DNA from: Cenococcum geophilum 1.58
Lineage: Eukaryota > Ascomycota > Dothideomycetes > Gloniales > Gloniaceae
Direction of reading: 5' to 3'
Assembly (NCBI GenBank): GCA_001692895.1
Contig: KV748265.1
Span: forward strand, 248,001-312,000
Length of the DNA: 64,000 nucleotides
Below, one piece after another: positions 21,607 through 33,850 of this stretch; within the stretch, counting starts at the first letter, position 1, and every line of letters begins with the position of its first letter. Under the pieces are notes generated by a model. It saw only the letters and a list, made by a program, of their open reading frames with translations, ran no database searches and was not told where the DNA came from. The position numbers were made by a program, and so were the translations under genes.

Positions 21607-22425
21607 ATATACCGTAACTACTATCGTACAGAGCTCGCCTAGAAGGGCAAAACCTTACAAAGATCCTTCGGAGTTACCTTTAAGGACGAGTTACCGAATT
21701 TAAAGCCTAAATTAAAACCTTAATTGTTAGCAGATAAGTAAAAGAAGGAAAGGTAACCGCCGCTAGAGTACCTATACGGAAAACGTTACTACTTTAATAA
21801 GTACTGGTATATTATAGAGTCGATTTCTTACCTATTGTGGTTTAAACTAAGTAACGAAATTTAAAAGAAGGTGGATAAGAAGATTGCTAATGCGACGCCC
21901 GAAATTAAGGCTTATATTAAGCAAATTAAAAAGGACAATTAAGCTAATAAGAAGGACGATTAAGCCAATAAAAAGCCAAAGGATGGCAACTAGTAGAGCT
22001 CTTAAGAGCCCTATGGAAACTTTGTAGTTTATTATATAGGAGCTAATAATACAGCTTCCAATTATAAGCTTTGCGATAGTGTGATTCTTAACTTAGGAAC
22101 TAGCCTATATGTCTTTAACAATAGAGCCAGGTTTATTAGCGATATTAAGCCTATATTAGAACGCGTCTACATAGGCTCGCATATAGAGGAAATTATAGGC
22201 TATAGTATAGCTGTAGTAACAATTAATAACCTAAAAGGGAAGAGACAGATACAGCTCTTAGGAGCAGCCTTTATACTAGGCCTCTATACTAACTTAGTAT
22301 ATCTTAATAAGCTTAATAATAAAGGAGTCTATTAAAACAATAAAGAGAACACTCTCTTCTATAGCGATGACAAGATGTATACCTACTATAGCCGCCACTA
22401 TGGTTAGAACACTATTAAATATAAT
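21607..22425 (+). pseudogene. Copia-3 gag end and protease, RIP-decayed
   Basis: Resumes gag after the transposon (KAKLKP..., then a Lys/Asn-rich linker). The protease region VILNLGTSLYVFNN lies at 22081-22120 (ILDxGTS in relatives), followed by GSHIEEIIGYSIAVV and FILGLYTNLVYLNKL. The frame is open at 22081-22335, one of the longest surviving open stretches of the element. Confidence 0.8.
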
Positions 22426-22499
22426 AAGCTAAAAAGTAACTTACCCAAGGCTTTATTTGCGACTTAATTAAAGCTAATAAAGTATTTATTAAAGCCTCT

Positions 22500-23400
22500 G
22501 CTAAATTAGGCAGAAGGCTATATATGGCATTAGCAATTAGGCTATATAGGAAAAGACGCGATTAAATAACTACTTTAGTTAGTAACGGGCGCGATTATAA
22601 AAGGCCCAATAATAGTAGAATGCGAATTATATAGAGTAAGTAAAGCTTATAAGGTAATATTAAAAAGACTACTAACTCGGTTGCTAGTTCCTTTCTATAA
22701 AATCTACCTTAATTTAATACCCGGAATAGTCGCATTTAATAGCGGTAAGTACGCGGTATACTTCCTTAATAACGCAACACGAATAAATAAGGTAGAGACA
22801 ATGGCTAAGAAGTCGTCCCTTACCCAAATTATTATTAAATATTGCAATGTCATTAAACAACAATATAGCTTTAAGGTAGCCATTATCCACATAAATAGAG
22901 AGACGTCTCTTATAAGCGAATTTAAGGAATGGGCAGCTAAATAAGGAATTACTCTTAAAAGATTAGCACCTAATACTTAATTATTGAACGGTCCAGCGGA
23001 ATAATCTAGGGGGGTAATTATACAGAAGGCTTGGTGTATAAGAATTAAGGCCCATCTACTAAAGGAGCTATATCCTAAAGTCTATAAAGCAGCTGCCTAT
23101 CTACTTAATTAAACGCCTAGTAGAAGACTTAGGTGGCAAACGCCTTTTTAAAAAAATCTAGTTAGCTATAGGTATATTACTGCTAAAACTAAATATAGGC
23201 TACCTATAAGTCTACGGCTATAGGGCCTACCCTCTTAAATATAATATTCTACGCCTAAACAAGCTCGCGCTAAGGGCCTATATAGGATATCTAGTAGGGT
23301 ATAATTTAATAAATATATTCCGAATCTACATTCCTAGTTAGAAAAAGGTCATTAGAATAAGAGATATAAAGTTTAATAAGCGGTTGCTCTATAATAACTT
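22500..23400 (+). pseudogene. Copia-3 integrase, RIP-decayed
   Basis: GAG-pre-integrase (LWHWRLGYIGKDAIKQL-like, with a stop) at about 22520-22570. The integrase core is LNLIPGIVAFNSGKYAVYFL (22705-22765), IIHINRETSLISEF (ancestral HTDGETS) and an LLNGPAE segment (QNGPAE) near 22980. It ends with an AAAYLLN(stop)TPSRRL region near 23090-23125. A window 22681-22944 remains open. Confidence 0.87.
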
Positions 23401-23859
23401 ATAGCTAGATTTAGTAAATATACTCTAAGTAAAAACTAACTAAATATTAGAAATTATTAATATCTATTAAATATAGGATCTCTAAAACGAATTAGAATTA
23501 TTATCTAATAAAAGTAATAAAACTTAAGATAAGATTCGAGTTAACACTAAAGGGAAATAATAGGTAGAATCTAGTAAAAATAAGGAAGAGCCTAATATTA
23601 AAAGTAGTAAGCAATAAGATTTAAGCTCTAAAGATAACTTAGCTTTAGGGCTTTTTACCCTAAATAAGATACTAGAACTTAACTCACTAGAGCCTCTACC
23701 ACCGTCCTTAAATACCTCGGTAAAGAAGCCGTACTATATCCTAGTTCTAACTAATAAAGCTAAGCTAAAGAAGAAGATTAATAGCGATATAGGAGAGTAA
23801 AATATAGTTAAAGGAAAGAGACTTAAAGGATAATTAAAGATCTACATAGGCTTTTTTGC

Positions 23860-25460
23860 TAACGTTACTAACTAGAGCCTTCCAGCTTAAAGATTAGCCT
23901 TTAATATAGGGCTTACATTTTATAAAAAGCTGTACTATAATTAGCTCCTACCGCCGCCTAGGAATTAAAAGGAGCTTTAAAAACATTAATATAAGGAAGA
24001 GTTCGCGGCTGCTGCCTAAAAGGAATATACGGACCTTTAAAATCGAGGAACGTTTTAAGTCGTTAACGAGACAATCTATACTAAAGCAGTGCCTATTATC
24101 TAGGTATTTATATATAAGACTAATATTAACGGATATCTAACGAGGTTTAAAGCATGTTTTTACGTACAAAGTAATCTACAAGAGTTAGTTTATAAGGACA
24201 CCTATACCGCAACTTTAGCAGCAAGATTGTTTAGAGCCTTAATAGCTATTATTGTAATATTTAACCTAGACTGCTAGTAAGGTAACGCTACTAATGCATT
24301 CGCAAATAGCGTAATTAATAAGGTCGTGTATATTAAGTGTTTAGATAGATTTCTAATTAAGGATAAATGCGTACTTCTTTAAAGAGCGCTCTACGGATTA
24401 AGGCGATTACCTCTGCTATAGTACGGTGACTTAACAATAACGCTAAAAAAGGAAGGCTTAAAGCCAGTGGCGGAGGAGCCTTGCCTATATCATAACGATT
24501 AGCTAATAGTCTTCTTCTACATTAATAATATTACAGCTATATTTAGGAAGAAAGACCTACTTAAGCTCTAAACCTTTAAGGAGCACCTTATAAGAAAGTA
24601 TGAGATAAAGGACCTAGGTAACCTCACCTAGTTCTTAGGAATTTAAATTATCCGCAATAGAAAGAATAGGAAGCTCTGGCTTAGCTAGGATTCCTATATT
24701 AATAAAATTGCAATAAGCTTTAAAGTTAAAGATTATCGCAAGATATATACACTAATGGGTATTAAGGAACTTAAGCCTAATCTAGAGTAAGCCTCTAAGC
24801 AGGATACCTACGCCTATTAGAGGAAAGTCGGATCTATGCTCTATACAGCTAATATTACTTGTCTAGATATAGCGAGAATAGTAAGTAAGCTGTTAGAATT
24901 CTTACAAAATCCGTTACTAGTTCACGACGCAGCTGCTATAAGGGTAATTACCTACCTTAATTAAACCAAGACTCTTGCGATTAAGTACTTAAAGGAGAAT
25001 ATAATAAACCAGATCTTCGCAAGGGCAAGCGACGCGTTATTTGGCAATAATTTAGTAAGTAGGAAGAGTATAGAAGGCTATCTATTTACCTTATTTAGGG
25101 GACTAATTAACTGGCGATCTACAAAGTAGAAGTTAGTAATAAAATTAAGCACAAAAGCAGAGCTTTTAGCCCTATCGCATGCAGCTACCGAGTCAATTTA
25201 GTAGCAGCGATTCTTTAAAGAAATCGGATTTAACCCTAATAAAAAGCAAACAATATATTGCGACAACCTATAAACTATTTAACTACTAACTAAAAGCGAC
25301 ACGGAGCTTAACACTAAGCTTTAATACGTTAATATTTATTACTACTAGCTCCGCCAGGAAGTTCGTAAAGGAAGCATTAATATTAAATAGGTGCTTACTG
25401 CGGATATAACAGCAGACGGCCTAATAAAGGCTCTACCTCGTTAAAAGTATAAAACATTCG
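23860..25460 (+). pseudogene. Copia-3 RT and RNase H, RIP-decayed
   Basis: RVT_2: VFIYKTNINGYLTRFKACF near 24105-24160, TLAARLFRALIAIIVIFNLD near 24210-24260, CVLL(stop)RALYGLRRLPLL near 24370-24415, and a catalytic box at 24510-24530 reading FFYINNIT (both Asp lost by G-to-A). RNase H: ARASDALFGNNLVSRKSIEGYLF near 25020-25085 (quoted in pieces: SDALFGNN, SRKSIEGYLF), SLSTKAELLALSHAA-like, and a C-terminal DITADGLIKALPR near 25405-25440. Confidence 0.88.
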
Positions 25461-25629
25461 TTCAGTAATTAAACCTCGTTAATATTAAGGATCTAATTTA
25501 ATTTAATTTAAATAATATTTAGGCAAGGTAAATATATAGAGGATTTCCTTTAACTTAACACCAAATTGCTATTGTAACTTTTTAGTATTTCTACAGCAGC
25601 CTAGAAGGCTCTATGTAGCTAGGGGGGTA

Positions 25630-25889
25630 TATTAACCTAAATCGAAGTTCCTTACTACCATCGTAATACTGTCTAACAACCTAGATCGTCTATATGAACT
25701 ATGTCTTAGTTGTCTTATATCTTAAGCTTGTATATCTTATTAAACGTCTTATTACCTATTTCTCTTAACTATGACCTACTATATAACGACGTTGTTGTTA
25801 TTGTATTTGGACCTACCTAATGTATATAAGAGAGCTTCTAGAGCCCTCTTTAATAAACAAAGTTCTCATTTCTAATCATCTGTTTAACA
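25630..25889 (+). repeat. Copia-3 right LTR, heavily RIP-mutated
   Basis: 260 bp partner of 16781-17040; carries only T/A-ward changes relative to it. Flanked by polypurine AGGGGGGTA and TSD GATTA. Confidence 0.95.
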
Positions 25890-25903
25890 GATTAGTTCGA
25901 ATA

Positions 25904-26119
25904 TAAGGGTGTATAGTAGGGAGCAGGTAAGCCGAGCATAAGTTATAAGGAGAGTTAATAGAAGAGGACAATATAGTAATAAGGGTAGGCAATAGCCTAA
26001 GTACAAAGAAAGAGACGAACCGATAAGGAGGGAAGGGCTATAAGCCTAAGGGAGCTTATAAGGAGGTGCTAAGGCCTAGCTAAGGGCTGGCCTTGGCAGC
26101 CGCCAAAAGTACCCTTATA
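25904..26119 (+). repeat. LARD right LTR-like repeat
   Basis: About 216 bp. Shares the body of 14522-14765 but lacks about 33 bp and is more C-to-T/G-to-A mutated. Ends GTACCCTTATA; TSD TATTA follows. Only 9 bp of LARD interior remain between it and Copia-3. Confidence 0.72.
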
Positions 26120-26181
26120 TATTATAAATTATAGCCTTAACCTAGGGACCCTTATTTAGACATATACGGCTACTATATATA
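26120..26181 (+). pseudogene. LINE-1 fragment between LARD and pogo
   Basis: Short RT-thumb fragment, NYSLNLGTLI(stop)TYTAT, like the xxTWGxSLxxxRxIYTAT segment of Tad-type LINEs. It continues at 34945 after the pogo element. Confidence 0.65.
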
Positions 26182-26239
26182 ACGTAGTCTGCGGGTAAAT
26201 AGGCTATACGGGCGTATAGGCCACCCTATTAAAATATCG

Positions 26240-26939
26240 TAAAAAACGCGACGCGTTACTTAACTATTACCTTAATGGCTATACCATAGTAACAAAATCC
26301 TCTTTTTTAAGAGGGTAGACTTATTTTAGCTATTAATGCCTATAAGCTAGGCCAATTTCTAAGCTTCTAAGCTACTACTAGCACGTATAATATACCCCAA
26401 ACTATAGCCTAGTAACGCGATAAAGGTATTAAAGTAAAACGCGGTCCTATTGCCTTAAATCGCCGCCTTATACTAGCATAAGAAGAGAGCCTTAAGTAGT
26501 GGATCCTATTAATAAATTAACGCGGTATGCTACCTAGGGCTACTACTATATAGTAAATAGCTAGCCTTTTAGCTACCTAGTACGCTAGATTATAACTAGT
26601 TGGCGAGTAATAGGTATATAAATTTATTAAGCGCTATAACGACCTTTAATCTAAATAGAATTGCAAGTATAACTACTAGTGTGCTAAATATAAGGATCCT
26701 ATACTTATTTAGGGCCAGTTTAAACGCGTTTAAGATATAAAAATATAATATAGGATTTTTAATAAAGATACTTAGAATTTTAATAAGACTAGCTTCTAAA
26801 TAGGTATTATTATAACTATAAAAGTTGTTACTAGAACTAATAGGGCTAACTAGCCCAAATTAATATAGCTAGGCAATTAAGAATAGGTTATAATCATTAA
26901 AGCTATTAATGCCCTAGGGGTTATAATTCTACTACTTAT
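26240..26939 (+). pseudogene. Pogo/Fot1 transposase, N-terminal part, RIP-decayed
   Basis: Through TAA/TAG the frame gives LNRRLILA(stop)EESLK(stop)WI and RGMLPRATTI (CENP-B-type DNA-binding region). Then RLVGE-VYKFIKRYNDL-like residues, and the DDE core start NKDT(stop)NFNKTSFQIGII, where FDKTGFQMG is usual (first Asp now Asn). It ends with AINALGVIILLLIV at the Gypsy-B insertion (TSD CTTAT, 26935-26939). Confidence 0.9.
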
Positions 26940-27125
26940 TGTCACGGCACTGACTTACCGCATACTGTTCCATACTGTCTTGTACTATTTCCTACCGTTA
27001 ACTAGCCCACCACTAGCGCCTTAGCGGCTGGCCCTACTATTCGTATACAATACCCCTTTTTACCTTCTTCTCCCCTTCATACCACAACGTAGTTATTTGG
27101 TCTACTTTATTGCAGCACTATAACA
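26940..27125 (+). repeat. Gypsy-B left LTR
   Basis: 186 bp, TGTCACGGCACTG...CACTATAACA. Its partner is 33660-33845. Confidence 0.95.
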
Positions 27126-27254
27126 GTTTGTGGTATCTCCTCTTGCGCCCTATTACAATCTTTATCTTCCTAGTTTACCGCCTCCGCCCATAGTCTTAAT
27201 AACCTTAGTATTACAGCTAGCCTTATAGGATTTTAACTACCCTACCTAGATCCC

Positions 27255-28650
27255 TTAAAATAGGCGACTAAAACACAAATAATACCCCGTTAACGAATAC
27301 ACGCGAAGCACTTACCCGCCTCTTTAACACTACCCACACTAATATTGCCTAGGCAATTAGGAATAGTCCTAAGGACCCTAAGGACCTTAATATAGTAGAA
27401 ACCTTCTAGCACTTCTCTATATATACAACCTTTTTAACTAGCGTTAAGAGCGGTCTCTAAATAGTCTATAATAAAGGTTAAACTACAAAGTCCTAACTTA
27501 AAGAAGCTTAATATAGAATTAACTCCCTTATAACGCTTAAACTACATATATAATAATACAAATAGTAAGCTTTTATATATACTAAGACTATATAAAGTCT
27601 AAGCTCTTAGATCGCTATACTTACTTAGGCTATTACCAATAAGAACATAAACCCTATAACTAGCTCCTTTCTTCCAGCTAAGCCCCGTAGAAAAAAGCGT
27701 AAAGTAAAAAATCTAACCCTATTTAATAGCAAGGGATCACCAATTAAAAAGCAAGAAAAATTTAAAATATAGAAAATAAAGATCTAAGGCGTTTTCTAGA
27801 GGGATATAAAGTACTTTAAGACCCTAATGGACGAAGTCCTCTATATATTAGACATACTAATAGATAAAGCCTATAACTATGTCAAACATAGCCTTAATAT
27901 GCTACGTATATACCTAAATAATTTAAGTAAATAAACTTTTTCTAACCGAGAGTCTAGGTTTATATATATAAGAAGATACTATAAGACTATAGATATAACC
28001 TAAGCGGCTAAAAATAAGTTAGATACTTTATATTAAAGTAAGCGTAACTACTAGTCCTAGAAAGCAGAGCTTAATAAGTTAATAATTAAAGTAAATAAGA
28101 CTAAGGAATAAAAAATAAATTTACTTAAAAAGAATAATTCCCCTAAGATAAAGGACCTAGCCTTTACCCTTAGCCATAAGATTAATAATGCCGACTATAA
28201 GGGCTAGAGTAAGCAAATAGACGTATTTACTTATAACCTATAGAACTATACCTACTACACTAAGCTAAATGCCGCTAAGCTAAATACCGCTAGCGGATAT
28301 TAACCTATATTACCTAATAATAACACCTTAGTACTAGCACTATAGAATAACCTAATAGACCTTAACGCCGCTAAATTCGGCAGCAGTAGTAGTAGCCTCC
28401 CTAATAACGTTTAAAGATATCGCATGGATAACAGACTCTATATAGTATATAGTTAATCCAGCCACTAAAAAGATGCCTATAACCCTTAAATAAACCTAAA
28501 TCCCCTTTTAATGCTACTACGCTAACCCCCTTCCAGCCACGGCGGATCCCCTAGCAGAGGGGATGGTAACTAAGGCGGTAACTAGGGATAAGGACGTGGG
28601 TCTAAACACAGAGACCTACCCCTATAATCTCCCTCCCCAACGCAGCCCTA
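27255..28650 (+). pseudogene. Gypsy-B gag, RIP-decayed
   Basis: + frame through stops: NTNNTPLTNTREALTRLFN (27275-27330), FLPAKPRRKKRKVKNLTLF near 27670-27725, a Lys-rich middle, then an NNVQRYRMDNRLYIVY-type end near 28410. The tail is Gly/Arg-rich (GNQGGNQG after restoring stops). Role inferred from its position between LTR and protease; the middle part resembles the gag of chromovirus elements only weakly. Confidence 0.65.
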
Positions 28651-29029
28651 GCTGACGGTCCCGTATATAAACTATAGATAAGTGCTCCGTACCGCTACCA
28701 ATTATAAAACCGGCCATATTATTAAAGAAATACCCTCTAGCACATATACACCGTTAGAGACTAACACGTTAGGATATACTAGCTAAGACTATAGCTACTA
28801 ACTAAGCCCCACAATCCAGTTATTAAAAGGCCAACCCTTAGACTAAGTTGCCTTTAAGGATTAAAACTATACGAGGAGGAGGATAAAAGGATTAGATCTA
28901 TATTACTAAATTAGTTAGACCTTATTCTAAGCTAGCTACTTCTTAATTTTAGAACAGTAAATAATAATAGAAATGCCATCCTTATTTAGACCTACCTCTC
29001 CTTACTATATAACCCACTCCTAGAAGTTT

Positions 29030-32000
29030 TCATTAAAACAGTAAGCCTTATTAATAGTAGTAATATAACACCAGCATTTATAGATGAAGACTCGCTTATA
29101 AAAAAGCATAATATTATAATAAAAAGACTCCTAGTCCTAAAACCACTCCGCCTTACTAACAGACTCCCATCCAGCTTTATTACCCATTACTTTATAGTAA
29201 AGATAATAATCAGCCACCATATAGAATCTATGCTTTTCTACGTCACGAAGTTATTACCCTTAATACTAGTAATTCTTAGAATGCCCTAGCTTAAAAAGCA
29301 TAACCTAAGAATAGACTTCCCCGTTCTAGAGCTTAAGTTTAACTCTAATTACTATGCCTATAACTGTCTCCTATAGCATACCCCTAACTATAACTAAGTA
29401 GTACTATATAGACGCATCGCATAACTAATGCTTAGATACTATTAGCCGATAATAAAAAAGATGCCTAATACCAGTAAGCTAATATACGCAGTAAATAAAA
29501 TAGAGATTTTAGAAGACTGGACTACTACCTTATCCTTAAAAAAAAAACACCGCTAGAACTATAAGTCCCCCGCATATACCCGCTTAACCTAGGTTAGCTA
29601 ATAAAATACCCAACTTTAAAATATTTGCTATACGTATATATAACCACGCGTATAATAGCTACGGCCAAAACCAGAGCAATTAAGACCTTCCCCCCGTAAC
29701 GCCTAACCTTACACTTATCCCCCGCGCGCACTATATAGGGCAGCCGCCTTGTTTCCGCCCCCTTAGGCTAACTAAGCTGTACTAGCCTAGTCATAGCACT
29801 GGAGAACTAGACACGCCCTAACCTAGACAATATTAAATGCACTTATACCGTTAACTTTACCTAGTTCTATAAATAAAAAGGCGTAAAGGTAATAAGGATC
29901 TATATGGCGGAGCTAGTAGAACTAGTTAAATAAGAAGAATATTAATAGCTGCTTAAGAAGCTGCCTATAGGCCTAATAAAAGTACCGGATCTATTAGAAA
30001 GGTCTTTCCGCCGGCTAGTAAAAGGCGACTATATAATAGAGGAAGCCTATAAAGCGCTACCCCCTTATTTCTATAACTTCCTTAAGATAAACCTAGGGAC
30101 TAAGTCCGAGTCTTTACGCCAGAAGATAGTTAATACTAATATTAAAAAATTTCTAAAAGGTAAACTAGGATTAACCCGCGAAGATATTTTATAACGCTTA
30201 CTAAAGGAGTTTTATAAATATATTAAATACTTCCTTTTTAAGAATATAGATAAGCTGCCCTCTTACCAACCATAGGACTATAAAATTAAGATTATACCTA
30301 AAAAGTAGGCCCTATATTATAAGAATAGACCACTCTTACCCGCTAAACTTAGTTATATAAAGAAGTGGATTAACGAGATGCTAGATAAGGGTTTTATCCA
30401 TAAATTAACCTTACTAGCCGCTGTACTACTTCTCCTTGCTATAAAACCTGGCGGCAGTATATAAATCTACTATAACTACTAAGGCCTAAATATAGTTACT
30501 ATTAAGAATTGGTACCTATTGCTACTAATCTATAAGACATTTAACGCACTCTATAGTACTAAGTATTTTACTAAGCTTAATATAATTACTGCGTTTAACC
30601 GGATCTAGATTGCGGAGGGCTATAAGTAGCTTATAGCATTTATTACCCGGTTTAGGCTCTATAAAATATTAATTATACTATTTAGTCTTTATAACGCACC
30701 TACTATATTTTAGAACTATATTAACTATATTTTGTATAACGCCCTTAATAACTATTACACTCCGTATCTTGATAATGTCCTTATTTTCTTAAAAACATAT
30801 ACTAAGCATATAAAATATGTAAACGAAATTATCTAGAGACTTGGTAATGCTGGACTCTAGATTAATATTAATAAGTTTAAGTTTTATGCTACTAAAACAA
30901 AATACCTTAGCTTAATTATCTTTACTAACGGCATAACTATAGACCCTAAGAAGGTGCAGGCCTTACAGGAATAGAAAAACCCAACGTTAGTTAAGGAACT
31001 ATAGCAGTTTCTTAGCTTCGCGAACTTTTACTAATAATTTATCTAAGGCTATTCTAAGGTAGTCGAACCTATAACTAGGCTACTAAAGAAGAGCACTAAC
31101 TGGTTATAGGGCCCTAATTAAGCACAAGCATTCTAGACCCTAAAAACAGCGTTTACCACAGCATCGGTCCTAGCGTATTACGACTATATAAAGAAGACTA
31201 TAGTAGAGATAGACGCCTTAAACTAGGCTTTAGGTAGAGTGCTCTACTAAGCCAATAAAAGTAATAAGCTTAAGCCAGTTATATTCTTCTCCGCTAAGTA
31301 CTTAGCCCCTAAATATAACTATAAAATATATAACAAGGAGCTCCTAGTAATTATTAAGGCACTAAAAAAATGGTGCCCCAAACTATAAGAAACTAAGCAG
31401 CTGTTTAAAATTATTATGGACTATAAGAACCTCTAGACCTTTATAATAACAAAATAACTAAACTAGCGTTAAGTCCGTTAGGCTAAGTTCCTCTCTTAGT
31501 TTAACTTTATTATTACCTATAGGCCTAGCATTAAAGCCACAATCCTAGACGCTCTTAGCCGCCTCCTAGGCGTAGCACCTACCAATATAGGTAATAAATG
31601 TTTACGACACTAAGACCGCGTTATCTTACTACTAAAAAAAGTTAACCCCGCTATTTTAGAAGAGCTGCTAAGCAAATCCTAAGACTAGAGCGTTAAAAAC
31701 TTTATTATAGTAATAGACCTAAAGCCTAAGAAAAAACCCCTTAAGAAGCTTATTAGGAATGCCTATAAGGAGAATAAACTTACTAGGGATATACTGGCTA
31801 TACTACGCGAACGGAAAGGCCATATAGTACGCCGTTGGCTAAAGTAGATTAGGAAGTTACTCCGCTATAATAAATCTAAATGTTTAATTATTAATGGCCT
31901 AATCGACTATAGGAATTAAGTATTTATCCCTAATTTACCTAAACTCTAATTAGAAGTTATATACCGTATATATAGTTTAGGTCCTATAGGCCACCTAAGC

Positions 32001-33330
32001 CGCGTTAAGACACTAAACCTCCTTAATTAAACCTATTAGTGGCTAGGTATTTTATAGTTTATAGCTACCTTTATAAAAGACTACGCTTTTTACTTCCGTA
32101 TAAAGACCCTACACTTAGCACTATCCGGTTTCCTAAAACTACTAAAACTACTAGTCCGCCCGTAAACTAATATCTCTATTAACTATATCATTAACCTACC
32201 TAAGTGCCTTCGCAACGGCAAAACATATAGATATATCTTTGTTGTTATTAACCGCCTAATGAAAATAAGACACTTTATCCCTATTACTAGCTTAAATATA
32301 AAGGAGCTTATTAAAGCATTTATTTACACTATCTATAAGTTACACGGCGCCTTAAGTACTATTATCTCTAATAGAGGCTCTTTATTCGTTTCCAACTTTT
32401 AGCGCCGCCTAAACTAGCGCCTAAAGGTAACTTTAAGCCCTAGTTCCGTATAGTACCCTAAAATAAATAGCTAGACTAAGATTATTAACGCAGTAATAAA
32501 TAAGTATCTACGCACTTTCGTAAGCTTCACCTAAGATAATTAGGTAGATTGGCTCCCCCTTATTAAGTTTACTATAAATAACTAGGTTAATAAAACCATA
32601 GAAATCTCACCGTTTTTTGCCAACTATAGCTATAACCTACGTTTAGGTATTAAACTAGCAGGCCCCTAGCCATTAGCCCTATCTATATATATAAAGAAAG
32701 AGTACCTATAAGCGGATGCTATTGCTAACCGCTTTAAGCGTATTCTAACTTAGCTTAAGGCCCTAGCTTATATCTCCTAGCAACGCTATAAAGATAACGC
32801 TAATATAAAACGGGATAAAGGTATAATATTTAAAAAAGGATAATATGGTTATAGTTAGCCTTAAAAATATAAAGACTAACTAGCCTAAGAGAAAATAGAA
32901 TAATAATTAGGATGGATCCTGGCCCGTCTTAGCTACCTATAAAGGGGCAATTATAGTGGACCTCTTAGACCATATTTATATTAATAAGTCTTTCTATACT
33001 ATAAAAGTCCGCCTCTAGTTCCCTAAAGAGATCCCTAGCTAAGCATATATTAATAAAAAGGAACGTCGCAATATTACAGGCAGGATAGCTAAAAGAGGTA
33101 ATAACGGCAATATTACAAACAAGTGGGAATTTAAGAAGATTCTTAATATATATAATAAACAAATAAACGAGCACGGCTTAACATATTATATTAAGTGGAA
33201 GTATTATAATAAGGAAACCTAGGAACCTAAAAAATCCCTAAAAGGGTGCAAGCGCGCACTACTAAAGTTTTATAAGCAATACCCTAAAAAGCTAGGACCC
33301 CTAAACTGGGTATAAGATAAGGGAGAGTTA
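29030..33330 (+). pseudogene. Gypsy-B pol (protease, RT, RNase H, integrase, chromodomain), RIP-decayed
   Basis: Protease region with FIVKIIISHH and VILRMP(stop)LKKHN near 29190-29300. RT at 30270-31000: IKKWINEMLDKGFIHKLT, LLLAIKPGGSI, FTKLNIITAFNRI (Asp to Asn), and YLDNVLIFLKT, where YLDD is usual. RNase H at 31150-31560: VLAYYDYIKKTIVEIDAL-like, then YNYKIYNKELLVIIKAL. Integrase at 31930-32800: YIFVVINRLMKIRHFI near 32235-32280. Chromodomain at 33030-33330: WEFKKILNIYNKQ and YYIKWKYYNKET. Stops are TAA/TAG. Confidence 0.93.
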
Positions 33331-33659
33331 TTACACTAAGGTTAATTACGTAATAGTTAAAATATTATAGAACTTTAACCGCCGGTTAAAGTTATCTAAT
33401 TAATTAGATTCTTACTAAAGGCGTAGCGCTAGATCGATTTAGATGGCGGTATAAAATTCTACTAACTCTATTTACTAAGCCGACTAATTAGGATTTTCTA
33501 TCCCCGGGATAGAAAATCGCTATTAGCCCAGTTAAGGGCGGTAAGTAAAACTAACATCCTTGCAACAAAAAACGCGCATTACCTATTTTTAGATTTACTT
33601 ATTTAGTTTAGAGTTACCTGTTCGGTTTAGGGACTAAACCTTTTAGGGGAGGGGAGTAC

Positions 33660-33845
33660 TGTTACGGCACTAACTTGCCGTATACTGTTCCATACTGTCT
33701 TGTACTGTTTCCTATTATTAGCTAGCCCACCACTAGCGCCTTAGCGGCTGGCCCTACTATTCGTATATAATACCCCTTTTTACCTTCTTCTCCCCTTTAT
33801 ACCATAACGTAGTTATTTAGTCTACTTCATTGCAGTACCGTAACA
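33660..33845 (+). repeat. Gypsy-B right LTR
   Basis: 186 bp partner of 26940-27125, after a purine tract (33645-33658), before TSD CTTAT. Confidence 0.95.
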
Positions 33846-33850
33846 CTTAT

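Larger units (their letters stand above)
16781..25889 (+). mobile_element. Copia-3, Ty1/copia retrotransposon, host of the Tc1 element
   Basis: Two 260-bp LTRs (16781-17040 and 25630-25889) start TGTCGACCTG (left) or TATTAACCTA (right) and end TCAACA/TTAACA. The TSD is GATTG (16776-16780) / GATTA (25890-25894). The polypurine tract AGGGGGGTA abuts the right LTR. The leader starts GTTATAAGCCC, as in Copia-2. The internal region runs gag, protease, integrase, RT, RNase H. The Tc1 transposon (17853-21604) splits gag. Without it the element is about 5.4 kb. Confidence 0.94.
14522..26119 (+). mobile_element. LARD: non-coding LTR-like element in LINE-1, host of Copia-3
   Basis: Direct repeats at 14522-14765 and 25904-26119 bracket the segment. 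The LINE-1 frame is broken on the left and resumes on the right. The flanks are TATTG (14517-14521) and TATTA (26120-26124), a 5-bp TSD with one G/A change. Removing Copia-3 (16781-25889 plus one TSD) leaves about 2.5 kb with no coding sequence, only structured repeats. That fits a large-retrotransposon-derivative (LARD/TRIM-like) parasite of LTR elements. The exact LTR start is uncertain by a few bases. Confidence 0.72.
26940..33845 (+). mobile_element. Gypsy-B, complete chromovirus-type Ty3/gypsy element
   Basis: 186-bp LTRs (26940-27125, 33660-33845), TSD CTTAT at 26935-26939 and 33846-33850, total 6906 bp. The order is gag, protease, RT, RNase H, integrase, chromodomain, then a polypurine tract AGGGGAGGGGAGTAC. 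Same family as Gypsy-A, judging from LTR, chromodomain and 3' region. All frames are stop-ridden. It is the youngest layer of the pogo stack. Confidence 0.96.

Noticed and set aside
14522..26119. Reading the two ~220-bp repeats as independent MITEs with TAAGGGT-like inverted ends
   Set aside because: The LINE-1 frame stops at the first and resumes after the second, and TATTG/TATTA flank the whole segment, so one bracketed element fits better; not fully excluded because the termini are imperfect.
26940..33845. Gypsy-B as the possible active parent of Gypsy-A
   Set aside because: Every domain has multiple TAA/TAG stops and the YLDD box is YLDN; it is a dead copy.
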